A DNA stretch of 64,000 nt from assembly GCA_963705155.1 (NCBI GenBank), contig CAVPJC010000024.1, positions 124,001 through 188,000 on the forward strand. The letters are read 5' to 3'. The DNA is from CAVPJC01 sp963705155 (GTDB taxonomy: Bacteria > Chloroflexota > Anaerolineae > Anaerolineales > UBA4823). The notes under the pieces were generated by a model. It saw only the letters and a program-made list of their open reading frames with translations. It did not search any database and was not told where the DNA came from. The position numbers and the translations under genes are program-made. This document shows, one piece after another, positions 9,653 to 18,154 of the stretch (position 1 is its first letter; the number at the start of each line of letters is the position of its first letter).

Positions 9653-12055
9653 TCCCCTCGTACCGGGGTGAGATCAATCAGGTCGAGCGGGTCGATCTCA
9701 TCTCTGGCTTGTACAACACCCGGGGCCGGTGAAAGGTAGGCAACCACACGGCTGACTTCATCGTCCATCACCAGCTCCAGGTAGTGATCGGCGCGGTAGG
9801 AGCTCACTTCGATCAGCCGCAGGCAGGCCCCCAGGCTTTCTTCGCCGGGCAGATAATCGCTGAGCCGGTTGGGGGTGTTGTAGAAGAAAGTTCCGCTGAA
9901 AAACGACATCCGCGATCATCCAGGTAGATCGCCAGCGGATAAATATTGGACTCCACCAGATCCTGGAAGAAGTGCGTGCCAAAAGATGCTTCCGGAGCTG
10001 GCGCCAATGCCCTCGCCTGGCCAGCTCCACCAGGGCGCGGGTGTGGTAGATATCGCCGTACCCGATGTGGATACCCAGGTCGGGGTTCGAAGTGCCCCAG
10101 CGTCCAGGCCCCACACAAATAACACCTCATTTGTCCAGGGCGGCGTTCAAGCGGCCGATGGCATGCCCGAGCTCGGCGCGCGCCGCCGGCCGTGGGCAGG
10201 CTGAAATAACCTTCCGGGGTGACAAAGAGCACGAAGCGGATATTTTTGACCCGCCCTTCGGGGCGCCATCCGCGTGTGGAAAAGATGATGTCTTCCCGGG
10301 TCAGGTTCTGCGGCAGGCGCACATCGGTTTCCTGGATGTGGCTCTGCGGGCGGCACTGCAGCAGATGCAAATTTTGACGTCTGGCTGCAGCGCGGTGGGG
10401 TCGAGATCTCCAGGGTGAATTCCGTATCCACCGGGGAGTGGTAGTGGGTTTCCAGAAGCTGCAAGATTTACGCATGCGCGCAGCCAGCGGGGTGCGGCGC
10501 AGCAAGCCGTCGAAGGTCAGCACCAGGCTGGTCCACACTGCTTTCCATGATCATGCTGCGCAGTGGGGAGAGGTAGCCGCCCTGATCCACCTGGGCCAGG
10601 TAGCGCAGCACCGGGTAGCGGGCTTAGCACTTCATGGATCGGCAGAGATCGAAAGGAGTTGGTTTCCAGGTCGATGACATCCACATACTGCTGAGAGTAG
10701 TGGCGGATATCCTTCGACGCCGCCTGCGGGTGCAGCAGCGGGTGGCTCAGGGCCACCAGGCGCGGGTAATCGTTGCCCACCCGGTCTACGGCGCGTGTGC
10801 CCAGCCCCCATACCAGGCGCAGGAAACCGTCCTCGCTTGCGGATTTGCGGCGACCAGCGGTAGATATTGCGGCTGAAAGCAACTCCGGCAGCCTGCGGCA
10901 GGTAATAGTGCTGGTACTGCTGGCCTTCCACCCCTGGATGAGGATGCGCCATGCGCTCATCGTAGTTTTGTAAACCGCGGGCGCGCCGGTAGAGCAGCGC
11001 ATCTGGATTGAAGATGCTGGCGTAAATGCGCTTGATGGCGTGCGTACAGGTCTTCCAGGTTTTTATGCGGGTCAGCCCTGGTTCGGGCAAAAATGGCTCT
11101 CGTATTTTCCGGCGAACGAGGTGCCGAAATTATCTTCCAGCAGGCTGGAAGAACGCACGATGAGGGGTTTGGCGCCCGACGTACTCCAGTAGCTCGCGCA
11201 GGCTTTCAAGGAAATCCCGCGGGAAGGCCCCCGCCAGAAAATCCTGCTGCAGATCGGGGTATTCGCGGCGGATCTGCTCTTCTGGCTTGTATTTCTGGTC
11301 CACCCAGTGCATCAGGTTATTCAGGCTCATAAAACTGTAGAACATATCCGCCCCGACGAAGTAAGAATTGGGGATGTGCAGGCCCTGATGGATGTCTGCG
11401 TCGCCGGCTTCGGTGAGGATGCGCGCCGCCAGGAGCATGCCGGCCGACTTGCCGCCGATTTTCCCCTGGCCGATTTTGCGATCCCGGATTTTACTCAAAT
11501 CGGCGATAGTGAACCATTCTTTGGCGATGTTGACGTAAGCAAGCTGGTCGCTGATCAGGGTGCGGATCAGCACAACCTTGACCTCTTGCAGGCGTGCTTC
11601 GGCCTGGACGCGTTCTTTCGGGGTCATTTTCTCGATGGCGATGGCATGCTCGAAGAGCATACCCTGTGGCGCCAGCTCGGGGTTGAAGGTCACCAGAACT
11701 TCTTTGTCTTCAGCGCCGCGTTCTGCCAGGGCCTCGCGCACCAGTTGTTCGAAGAGATCGTAAGGCAGGTTGTAGGCGTAATAGAAATCGGTAAGGTGAT
11801 CGCGCACCGCGCGACAGGCGCAGCTCCCACACGTCGGCAGGCTCTTCGCCGAAGGGGTTATGCATGCCCTTCCACAGCCTGTGACCGGATGGCCTTTTCG
11901 CGCACCTCGGCCTCAAAAGCCTGGGGTGTGATGACACCGCGCTTGAACAGATCGCGGCGCATGCGGGCGCGAATTTTGCTGCTCAAGATGGGATACTGGG
12001 CCAGGGAGAGATAAATATTAAGCGTGCGGTCGGTGGATGGCGGTGGTAAAGTCAT
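9649..12055 (-). CDS. PEP/pyruvate-binding (PPDK N-terminal-like) protein, heavily frameshifted
   Basis: Read across frames, this is one gene of roughly 800 codons starting at the ATG at 12055 (MTLPPPSTDRTLN). Recognisable blocks in order: GGKSAGMLLAARIL (ATP-grasp entry, about 11440), PLIVRSSSLLEDNFGTSFAG (PPDK/PEP-synthase N-terminal core, about 11130), GVAFSRNIYRW (about 10870), WGLGTRAVDRVGNDYPRLV (about 10790), GRWGTSNPDLG (about 10090) and a C-terminal ARDEIDPLDLIDL. Eight or more frame changes are needed in 2.4 kb, more than any other gene here. Conserved blocks survive in every frame. That argues for sequence errors, but a real decaying gene is not excluded. It ends inside the start of the deoxynucleoside kinase. 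Confidence 0.7.
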
Positions 12056-12105
12056 AAAACATAAGGATAATGCGAGTCGATTGCACTTGTAGGACAAGCA
12101 AACAA

Positions 12106-12137
12106 CGAGATTGCTCGCGAAAGCGCTCGCAAGGACA
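12106..12137. repeat. Interspersed hairpin repeat of the CGAGATTGC...GCAAGGACA type
   Basis: The sequence reads CGAGATTGCTCGC, GAAA, then GCGCTCGCAAGGACA and can fold into an imperfect hairpin. It resembles a repeat found between genes in many bacterial genomes (TTGCGAG...GCAATCTCG). It lies between the PEP/pyruvate-binding gene and dnaN. The rest of this gap (12056-12243) shows nothing else. Confidence 0.45.
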
Positions 12138-12243
12138 TTCGATCAAATAAGGAGAGGGCAGCAGTTCTATAACCGGCATGGATCAGGTTATTACCCGCTG
12201 CGCCCCTGTTTTTTGGTCAACCCCTGAGCCGGGCCCGGGGCAA

Positions 12244-13377
12244 TTAGTTGCCCAGGTGCATGGGCATAATCACGTGCGTGAAGTTATCTTCACCCACCTG
12301 GCGGAGCACACCGGGGCTGGTGTCGGCTGTGGTTTCCAGGGCCACATTGGGGCTTTTAATGACATCCAGCACTTCCCGCAAGAAGCGCACATTGAAAGCG
12401 ATCAACTGCGGGCGGCCTTCGACATTGGCATCCACCACCGTCTGGTTGAAGCCGGTCTCCTCGGATTGGCCGGATATTTCCACCGTCCCGGGCTGCATCT
12501 CGCCGCTGCTCAGGATATTGATACGGGCAATGTGCGAGCCTTCGCGGGCGAAGATCTCGGCCTGTTTGCAGGCCTTGTGAAAGCCGGAGGTGGAGAGCAC
12601 GGCACGCGTGTTGTAGTTGCGCGGGATGAGCTGCTCCAGGTCGGGGAACGAGCCTTCGATGAGCTGGGAAACCAGCTCGGCGTTTTTCATGTGGAAGATC
12701 ACCTGGCCGCGGCCCGGCGGGAGGACCATGGTGAGGGTCTGCTCGCCATCGCCCGAGATACGCGCCAGCTCGGTGAGGGCGCGTGCCGGGATGACGGCGC
12801 TGATCGGACGCGCCGCAGGCGAGGAAAGCTCGGCGCGGCGGATGGAAAGCCGGAAACCGTCGGCGGCAGACAGGGTCATGACGTTGCCGTTGACCGATAC
12901 CAGCACGCCGGTGAGGATCGGGCGGGCCTCGTCGGTGGAGGCGGCAAACGCCACCTGTTGGATCATATCCTTCAAATCGGCCACATTGATGACCATGCCG
13001 GTGGGCAGGTCGGGCACGGGCATGGGTGGAAATTCCTGCGCATCGATGCATTTCATATCGGTATTGGAGGTGCCGCAGCGCACATTGAGCGTTTGCGTGC
13101 GCACATTCAGGTTCATATCCACCTGTTTATCCGAGAGCGTGCTGACCAGCTCGTTAAAGGTGCGCGCCGGCACGGTGGTCGAACCTTCCTCGTGGATCTT
13201 GGCGCCGATCCAGCAGGTGATGCCCAGTTCCAGGTTGGTGGCCGAAAGCCGCAGCCGGCCGTCATCGGTGGCAATCAGCACATTTCCCAGCACGGGCAGG
13301 GTGCTGCGAGATGAGACGGCGCGGGACACAACGCTGAGACCGTGGGCCAGATTTTCTTGAAGGACGGATACTTTCAT
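12244..13377 (-). CDS. dnaN: DNA polymerase III sliding clamp (beta subunit)
   Basis: The ring-shaped clamp that holds the replicative polymerase on DNA. From the ATG at 13377 the protein is 377 aa (MKVSVLQENLAHGLSVVSRA), close to the usual 365-380, with the three clamp domains. Typical text includes STLPVLGNVLIATDDG, IPARALTELARI and the C-terminal end HVIMPMHL. An upstream in-frame start would add 20 residues, but 13377 is favoured by GGAGGAGA just before it and by alignment to the family N-terminus. A good promoter lies at 13409-13437. dnaN stands apart from dnaA here. Confidence 0.95.
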   Translation of the reverse strand: MKVSVLQENLAHGLSVVSRAVSSRSTLPVLGNVLIATDDGRLRLSATNLELGITCWIGAKIHEEGSTTVPARTFNELVSTLSDKQVDMNLNVRTQTLNVRCGTSNTDMKCIDAQEFPPMPVPDLPTGMVINVADLKDMIQQVAFAASTDEARPILTGVLVSVNGNVMTLSAADGFRLSIRRAELSSPAARPISAVIPARALTELARISGDGEQTLTMVLPPGRGQVIFHMKNAELVSQLIEGSFPDLEQLIPRNYNTRAVLSTSGFHKACKQAEIFAREGSHIARINILSSGEMQPGTVEISGQSEETGFNQTVVDANVEGRPQLIAFNVRFLREVLDVIKSPNVALETTADTSPGVLRQVGEDNFTHVIMPMHLGN

Positions 13378-13408
13378 GGGGGATTCTCCTCCGAACGGTG
13401 TATCTATG

Positions 13409-13437
13409 AGTATAATCCGGGGATGTAATTTCGGCAA
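13409..13437 (-). promoter_or_regulatory. Sigma-70-type promoter of dnaN
   Basis: On the minus strand TTGCCG (13432-13437), a 17-base spacer, then TATACT (13409-13414). It sits about 30 bases upstream of the dnaN start. Confidence 0.65.
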
Positions 13438-13487
13438 GAAACCCCCGATGATTCCTTTTGGGGATGGGCGCAGATGCCGCTGTTCAG

Positions 13488-13493
13488 TATAAT
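13488..13493 (+). promoter_or_regulatory. -10 box of plsC, transcript probably leaderless
   Basis: TATAAT ends six bases before the ATG at 13500, so a transcript starting at the usual distance would begin at or next to the start codon. There is no Shine-Dalgarno sequence and no clear -35 box. Confidence 0.5.
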
Positions 13494-13499
13494 TCAGCT

Positions 13500-14165
13500 A
13501 TGGCTGTACGCATAGTTCGTGCTCTCATTCATCTGTGTTTTCGGATATTTGTGCGCCTGGATGTGCAGGGCATTGAAAACCTGCCGAAATCAGGCGCGTA
13601 CATCGCAGCTTCCAACCACCTGGGCCGGCTGGATGTGCCATTGATTTACCTGCTGCTCGACCGGGACGATGTCTCGCTCATGGTGGCAGAGAAGTACAAG
13701 AAATCGGCGGTCTGGCGTTGGCTGGTAAAGAATATGAACGCCATTTTTGTGGATCGCTACGGCGCAGACTTCCATGTCTTGCGGGTGATGTTGGAACGCC
13801 TGAAGGCGGGAGGCGTGCTGGTGATTGCCCCGGAAGGGACGCGCAGCCCCACCGGCGCGCTGATCGAAGCGCGCCCGGGCGGCAGCTACCTGGCAGCCAA
13901 GGCCGGGGTGCCGGTGGTGCCGGTGGGGGTGATTGGCACGCAGGACCGCAAGGCGCTGGCCCAGTTGAAGCGGCTGCAGAAGATTGACATCACCGTGCGG
14001 GTCGGTCAGCCCTTCACACTGCCTGCCCTGGCGTCGCGTGAGCGCGAGGCCGCCCTGCAGAAGCACACCGAAGAGATTATGTGCCAGATCGCCGCCCTGC
14101 TGCCGGCCGATTACCGCGGCGTGTATGCCGATAACCCCCGGCTCAAGGTTCTGCTGGCTGAATAA
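13500..14165 (+). CDS. plsC: 1-acyl-sn-glycerol-3-phosphate acyltransferase family protein
   Basis: Adds the second acyl chain to make phosphatidic acid at the membrane. The protein is 221 aa from the ATG at 13500 (MAVRIVRALIH). The HX4D catalytic motif is present as NHLGRLD near residue 40, and the substrate-binding motif as PEGTRSPTG near residue 113. A later VPVVPVGVIG block is also typical. The upstream in-frame ATG at 13458 lies before the -10 box, so 13500 is preferred. The acyl substrate is not predictable. Confidence 0.88.
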   Translation: MAVRIVRALIHLCFRIFVRLDVQGIENLPKSGAYIAASNHLGRLDVPLIYLLLDRDDVSLMVAEKYKKSAVWRWLVKNMNAIFVDRYGADFHVLRVMLERLKAGGVLVIAPEGTRSPTGALIEARPGGSYLAAKAGVPVVPVGVIGTQDRKALAQLKRLQKIDITVRVGQPFTLPALASREREAALQKHTEEIMCQIAALLPADYRGVYADNPRLKVLLAE

Positions 14166-14237
14166 TTATTTCCCGGGGAAGCCGGTCATCCGGCCAAACG
14201 GGTGAAATGCACCTTCTTTGTAAACAGGTTGTGAAGC

Positions 14238-15674
14238 ATGCCTCACTATAATTGGAACGATGATGGCTATTTCGTCACCGAGCGGCGCGATCTGGGGCAG
14301 ATCCGCCGCGTTTTGATCGTGACGATGCTGTTGAATTTCCTCGCTACCGCCATCAAGATGGGGGTGGGGCTGGCGACGGGGGCCTTGAGCGTGGTGGCCG
14401 ACGGGCTGGACAGCCTGTTTGACGGTCTTTCCAATGTGGTCGGGCTGGCCGGGTTGGCAGCGGCTTCCAGGCCGCCGGACGCCGAACACCCTTACGGTCA
14501 CCGCAAGTTCGAGACGCTGGCGGCGTTGAGCATCTCGTTTCTGCTCTTTCTCACCTGCTGGCAGCTGATCCAGACCGCCTGGGGCCGGCTGGGTGAGGTC
14601 GTGGCGCTGGATATCAGCCTGTGGACGGTGGGGGCCATGCTGATTTCGATGGGCGTTCAGGCGGCGACCAGCATGTACGAGCTGCGCGAAGGGCGGCGCT
14701 TGAACAGCGAAGTGCTGGTGGCCGACGCCCTGCACACGCGCGCCAGCATCCTGGTTTCCGGGTCGGTGCTGGTGGGGCTGGGGCTGGTGCGCCTGGGTTT
14801 CCCGCAGGCCGATCCCATCCTGGCGGGGGTTGTGGCGCTGGTGATTGCCCGCATCGGGATCGACATCCTGCGCGAGACGCTGCCGGTGCTGGTGGATCAG
14901 GCGGTGGTCGATCCGAGCAAGATCGCCGAAGTGGTTGGCTCGGTGGAGGGGGTTGAATCGTTCCACCGCGTGCGCAGCCGGGGGGCGGAGGGCAGCGCCA
15001 TGGTGGATCTGCACGTGCGCATCGCCCCCAGCAAGACGGTGCAGGAGGCGGATGCGATTGCCAGCGAAATCCGGCGGCGGCTGCTGGCGCTGGAAAAGGT
15101 GACCGACGTGACCGTGCACCTGGAAGCCCAGCACAGCCAGGAAACGGACGGCGCAGACCTGCTGGCGACGCTGAAACACATTGCCGATTCGCTGGAGCTG
15201 ACCATCCACGAGTTGTGGGCGCACCGCCTGGACGGCGCCCTGTACCTGGATGTGCATGTGGGCGTGAACCCGCGCCTGACGATTGGCGAGGCGCATGCCC
15301 TGGTTGACAGCCTGGAGGTCGAGCTGCGCAGCCGGGCGCCGGAGGTGCGCGGGGTGCACACCCATATTGAAATGGCCGATCTGCACGTGCAGGAAGGCGA
15401 CCGGGCTTCGCAAGACCTGGAAGCGAGGGTGCGCAGCGAGGTGGAAAAGGTGGTGGCGGGCGTCCCGGGGCTGGTCAATCCGCACAATGTGATCGTGCGC
15501 CACAACCGGGATGAAGGCCGGCAGTACTACATCTCGCTGGAGTGCCATGTCGCCCCGGATTTGCCGGTGGGCGAGGCGCACCGCCTGTCGCACCTGCTCG
15601 AGCAGGAGCTCAAGCGGCGCCTGATGGGCGCGGTGGATGTGTTTGTGCACCTGGAGCCGGAAGAGAAGAGATGA
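14238..15674 (+). CDS. Cation diffusion facilitator transporter with three cytoplasmic repeats
   Basis: A 478-aa CDF-family metal/proton antiporter of the inner membrane. Six membrane segments lie within residues 20-205. The metal site of the second membrane segment reads DGLDSLFD (both Asp present). In segment five the expected HxxxD reads HTRAS, so the last Asp is replaced by Ser. The cytoplasmic domain, usually single, occurs three times (about residues 210-295, 300-375 and 385-470), each with a xVDLHV-like strand and an ending such as VTVHLE, HTHIEM or VFVHLE. That makes it about 170 aa longer than FieF-type relatives. Metal specificity is unknown. Confidence 0.88.
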   Translation: MPHYNWNDDGYFVTERRDLGQIRRVLIVTMLLNFLATAIKMGVGLATGALSVVADGLDSLFDGLSNVVGLAGLAAASRPPDAEHPYGHRKFETLAALSISFLLFLTCWQLIQTAWGRLGEVVALDISLWTVGAMLISMGVQAATSMYELREGRRLNSEVLVADALHTRASILVSGSVLVGLGLVRLGFPQADPILAGVVALVIARIGIDILRETLPVLVDQAVVDPSKIAEVVGSVEGVESFHRVRSRGAEGSAMVDLHVRIAPSKTVQEADAIASEIRRRLLALEKVTDVTVHLEAQHSQETDGADLLATLKHIADSLELTIHELWAHRLDGALYLDVHVGVNPRLTIGEAHALVDSLEVELRSRAPEVRGVHTHIEMADLHVQEGDRASQDLEARVRSEVEKVVAGVPGLVNPHNVIVRHNRDEGRQYYISLECHVAPDLPVGEAHRLSHLLEQELKRRLMGAVDVFVHLEPEEKR

Positions 15675-15746
15675 TTTGGACTCTGTTAAGGCGGGTTTAT
15701 CCCCCGATGCAAAGTGATTAATGGTATTTTAGGAGACTCAAACGAA

Positions 15747-17473
15747 ATGAATCGATACACGAATGCCCAACTGGCCGATGTGTTTAACTTGATCGGCAAC
15801 CTCCTGGAGATCAAAGGCGAGGTGATCTACAAAATCCTGGCCTACCGCAAAGCCGCCGAGAGCCTGACTTCACTGGGCCGGGACATCAACGATGTGTGGC
15901 GGGAGGGGACGCTGCTGGAGGTGCCCGGGGTGGGCAAGGCGATCGCCGAGAAGATCGATGAGCTGCTCACCACCGGCAAGCTGGGCTTTCTGGAAAAGCT
16001 GAAAACCGAAGTGCCCGAGACGCTGGCGGAGATGCTGCCGGTGCCCGACCTGGGGCCTAAAAAGATTGCATTGTTCTGGAAGCAGTTGGGCATCACCAGC
16101 CTGGCAGAGCTGGAGGCGGCGGCGCGCCAGGGCCGGCTGCGCGATCTGCCCGGGATGGGCGAGAAATCGGAGGCGAAGATCCTGCAGGGCATCGAGTCGC
16201 TCTCCCGGCGCAGCGGGCGCATCCCGCTGGGGCGGGCCTGGCCGTTTGCCCAGCAGATGCTGGCGCTGCTGCGCGCTGTGCCGGGCGTGACGGCGGTGGA
16301 GACGGCCGGCAGCCTGCGGCGCATGCGCGCCACCATCGGGGATATCGACCTGCTGGCGGCGGCGTCCGATTCGAAGGCGGTGATGGCGGCTTTTGCGGGC
16401 CACCCGGAGGTGGTGCGGGTGCTGGGGCAGGGTGAGATGAAGTGCAGCGTGGAGTTCACCCACGGGCTGCGCGCCCAGTTGTGGGTGCACCCGCCCGAGC
16501 GTTTTGGCACGGCGCTGCAGTATGCCACCGGCTCCAAAGACCACAACGTGCGCCTGCGTGAGCTGGCCCTCAAGCAGGGGTTATCCCTCTCCGAGCACGC
16601 CCTGACCCGCCTGGATGGCAGCGGCGATGTGCTCTGCGCCACGGAGGCGGAGGTGTATGCGGCCCTGGGGCTGCCCTATATCCCGCCGGAGCTGCGCGAA
16701 GACCGCGGCGAGGTGCAGGCTGCCCGGGCCGGTGAGCTGCCGCACCTGCTGGAGCTGGCCGATTTGCGCTCCGAGCTGCATGCCCACACCCAGTGGAGCG
16801 ACGGCAAGCTGACTGTGCTGGAGCTGGCGGAAGCCGCTTTGAAGCGCGGCAAGCGCGTGCTGGCGATCACCGACCACTCGGAGGGCCTGGCGGTGGCGGG
16901 CGGGCTTTCACCAGAACGGCTGCGCCAGCAGCGGGTTGAGATCGACGCTGCTCGGGCCAAACTCGGCGACCGTATCCCCTGCTGCAGGGGGCGGAGGTTG
17001 AAATCCGGGCGGACGGCGCCCTGGATTATCCCCCGGAGGTCCTGGAAGAGCTGGATATTGTCTTTGCCTCGATGCACACCGGTCTGCGCCAGCCGAGGGA
17101 GAAGGTGACGCAGCGCACGCTGGACGCCATCCGCAACCCGCACGTGGATGTGATCGGGCACCCCACCGGGCGCATGCTCCCCGACCGCGAGGGCGCCGAC
17201 CTGGATATGTACGCCGTAATGTCTGCCGCGGCGGAAACGGGCACGGCGCTGGAGATCAATGCCCACCCCTCGCGCCTGGATCTGGACGATGTTCATGCCC
17301 GCCGGGCGATTGAGATGGGGGTGCACTTGAGCATCAATACCGATGCACACGCCGCCAGCGATATGGATTTACTCCATTTTGGCGTCTCGACCGCCCGCCG
17401 CGGCTGGGTGACGGCGGATGATGTGATCAACTGCTGGGAGACCGACCGGCTGTTGGGCTGGCTAAAGCTCTGA
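15747..17473 (+). CDS. polX: PolX-type DNA polymerase/3'-5' exonuclease with PHP domain (one frameshift)
   Basis: Bacterial family-X polymerase used in DNA repair. From the ATG at 15747 (after AGGAGA), residues 1-160 hold two helix-hairpin-helix regions (VPGVGKAIAEKI, LPGMGEKSEAKIL). Residues 170-320 hold the polymerase core with catalytic GDIDLL. From about residue 340 comes a PHP domain (HAHTQWSDG, ITDHSEG, HTGLR, GHPTGR, NTDAHA). The frame breaks near 16976: ATCCCCTGCTG needs one more C to restore LLQGAEVEIRADG, a typical homopolymer deletion. The 3' end overlaps the convergent kdpE by 12 bases. Confidence 0.92.
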
Positions 17474-18154
17474 CTTCAGACGGTAACCGACGCCAGGCTC
17501 GGTGAGGATGTAGACCGGGCGGGAGGGGTCTGGCTCCACTTTGCGGCGCAGGTTGCTGAGGTTAACGCGCAGCAAATGCATCTCGTTTTCGTAGCTTTCA
17601 CCCCACACCAGGCGCAGCAGGTGACCGTGGGTGAGCACCTTTCCGGCATTTTGCACGAGCACACGCAGCACATCATACTCGGTGGGGGTCAGCGAGATTT
17701 CCCGTTCCGCCATTGTGACCAGGCGGCGGGCCAGGTCCACTTTCAAATCGCCCACCTGGTAGAGCGGTTCTGAACCTGCCCGGGCGGCGCGGCGCAGGGC
17801 AACCCGCAGGCGGGCAAGCAGCTCGCTGCTGCCAAAAGGCTTGGTGAGGTAATCATCTGCGCCGGCATCCAATGCGGCGACTTTATCCTGCTCGTGCTCG
17901 CGCACCGACAGGATGATGATGGGAATCGGCGACCACTCCCGGATCTGGCGGGTGACTTCGATCCCATCCATATCGGGCAAGCCGAGGTCGAGGATGATGA
18001 CATCGGGGCGGTCTGTCAGGATGGCTGCCAGCGCCTGCTCTGCCGTGGCTGCTTCAGAGACCACGTACCCCTGGGCTCCAAGCGCAGCCCGCAGGTAGCG
18101 GCGAATGGCGCGTTCATCATCCACAACCAGAATTCTCGGGCCGCCATCGCTCAC
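17462..18154 (-). CDS. kdpE: KdpE-type response regulator
   Basis: A 230-aa OmpR/PhoB-family transcription factor. Receiver domain at residues 1-125: acidic pocket DDE near residue 12, phospho-acceptor Asp in VIILDLGLPDMDG near residue 57, and Lys in LTKPFGSSEL. DNA-binding winged helix at 135-228 (LTPTEYDVLRVLVQNAGKVLTH, YILTEPGVGYRL). Its start overlaps the kdpD stop by four bases (ATGA), so the pair is co-translated. In the known Kdp system this protein activates kdpFABC when K+ is limiting. Confidence 0.93.
   Translation of the reverse strand: MSDGGPRILVVDDERAIRRYLRAALGAQGYVVSEAATAEQALAAILTDRPDVIILDLGLPDMDGIEVTRQIREWSPIPIIILSVREHEQDKVAALDAGADDYLTKPFGSSELLARLRVALRRAARAGSEPLYQVGDLKVDLARRLVTMAEREISLTPTEYDVLRVLVQNAGKVLTHGHLLRLVWGESYENEMHLLRVNLSNLRRKVEPDPSRPVYILTEPGVGYRLKSEL

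Noticed and set aside
14166..15650. Long antisense ORF (494 codons) opposite the CDF transporter
   Set aside because: It lies fully over a clear gene, is His/Gln/Arg-rich as expected for the reverse of GC-rich coding sequence, and shows no family motif. Similar shadows oppose A2M, dnaN, tuf and the flavoprotein.
17462..17473. Functional overlap between polX and kdpE
   Set aside because: The 12-base convergent overlap of stop regions is probably just compaction; no terminator or shared signal is seen.
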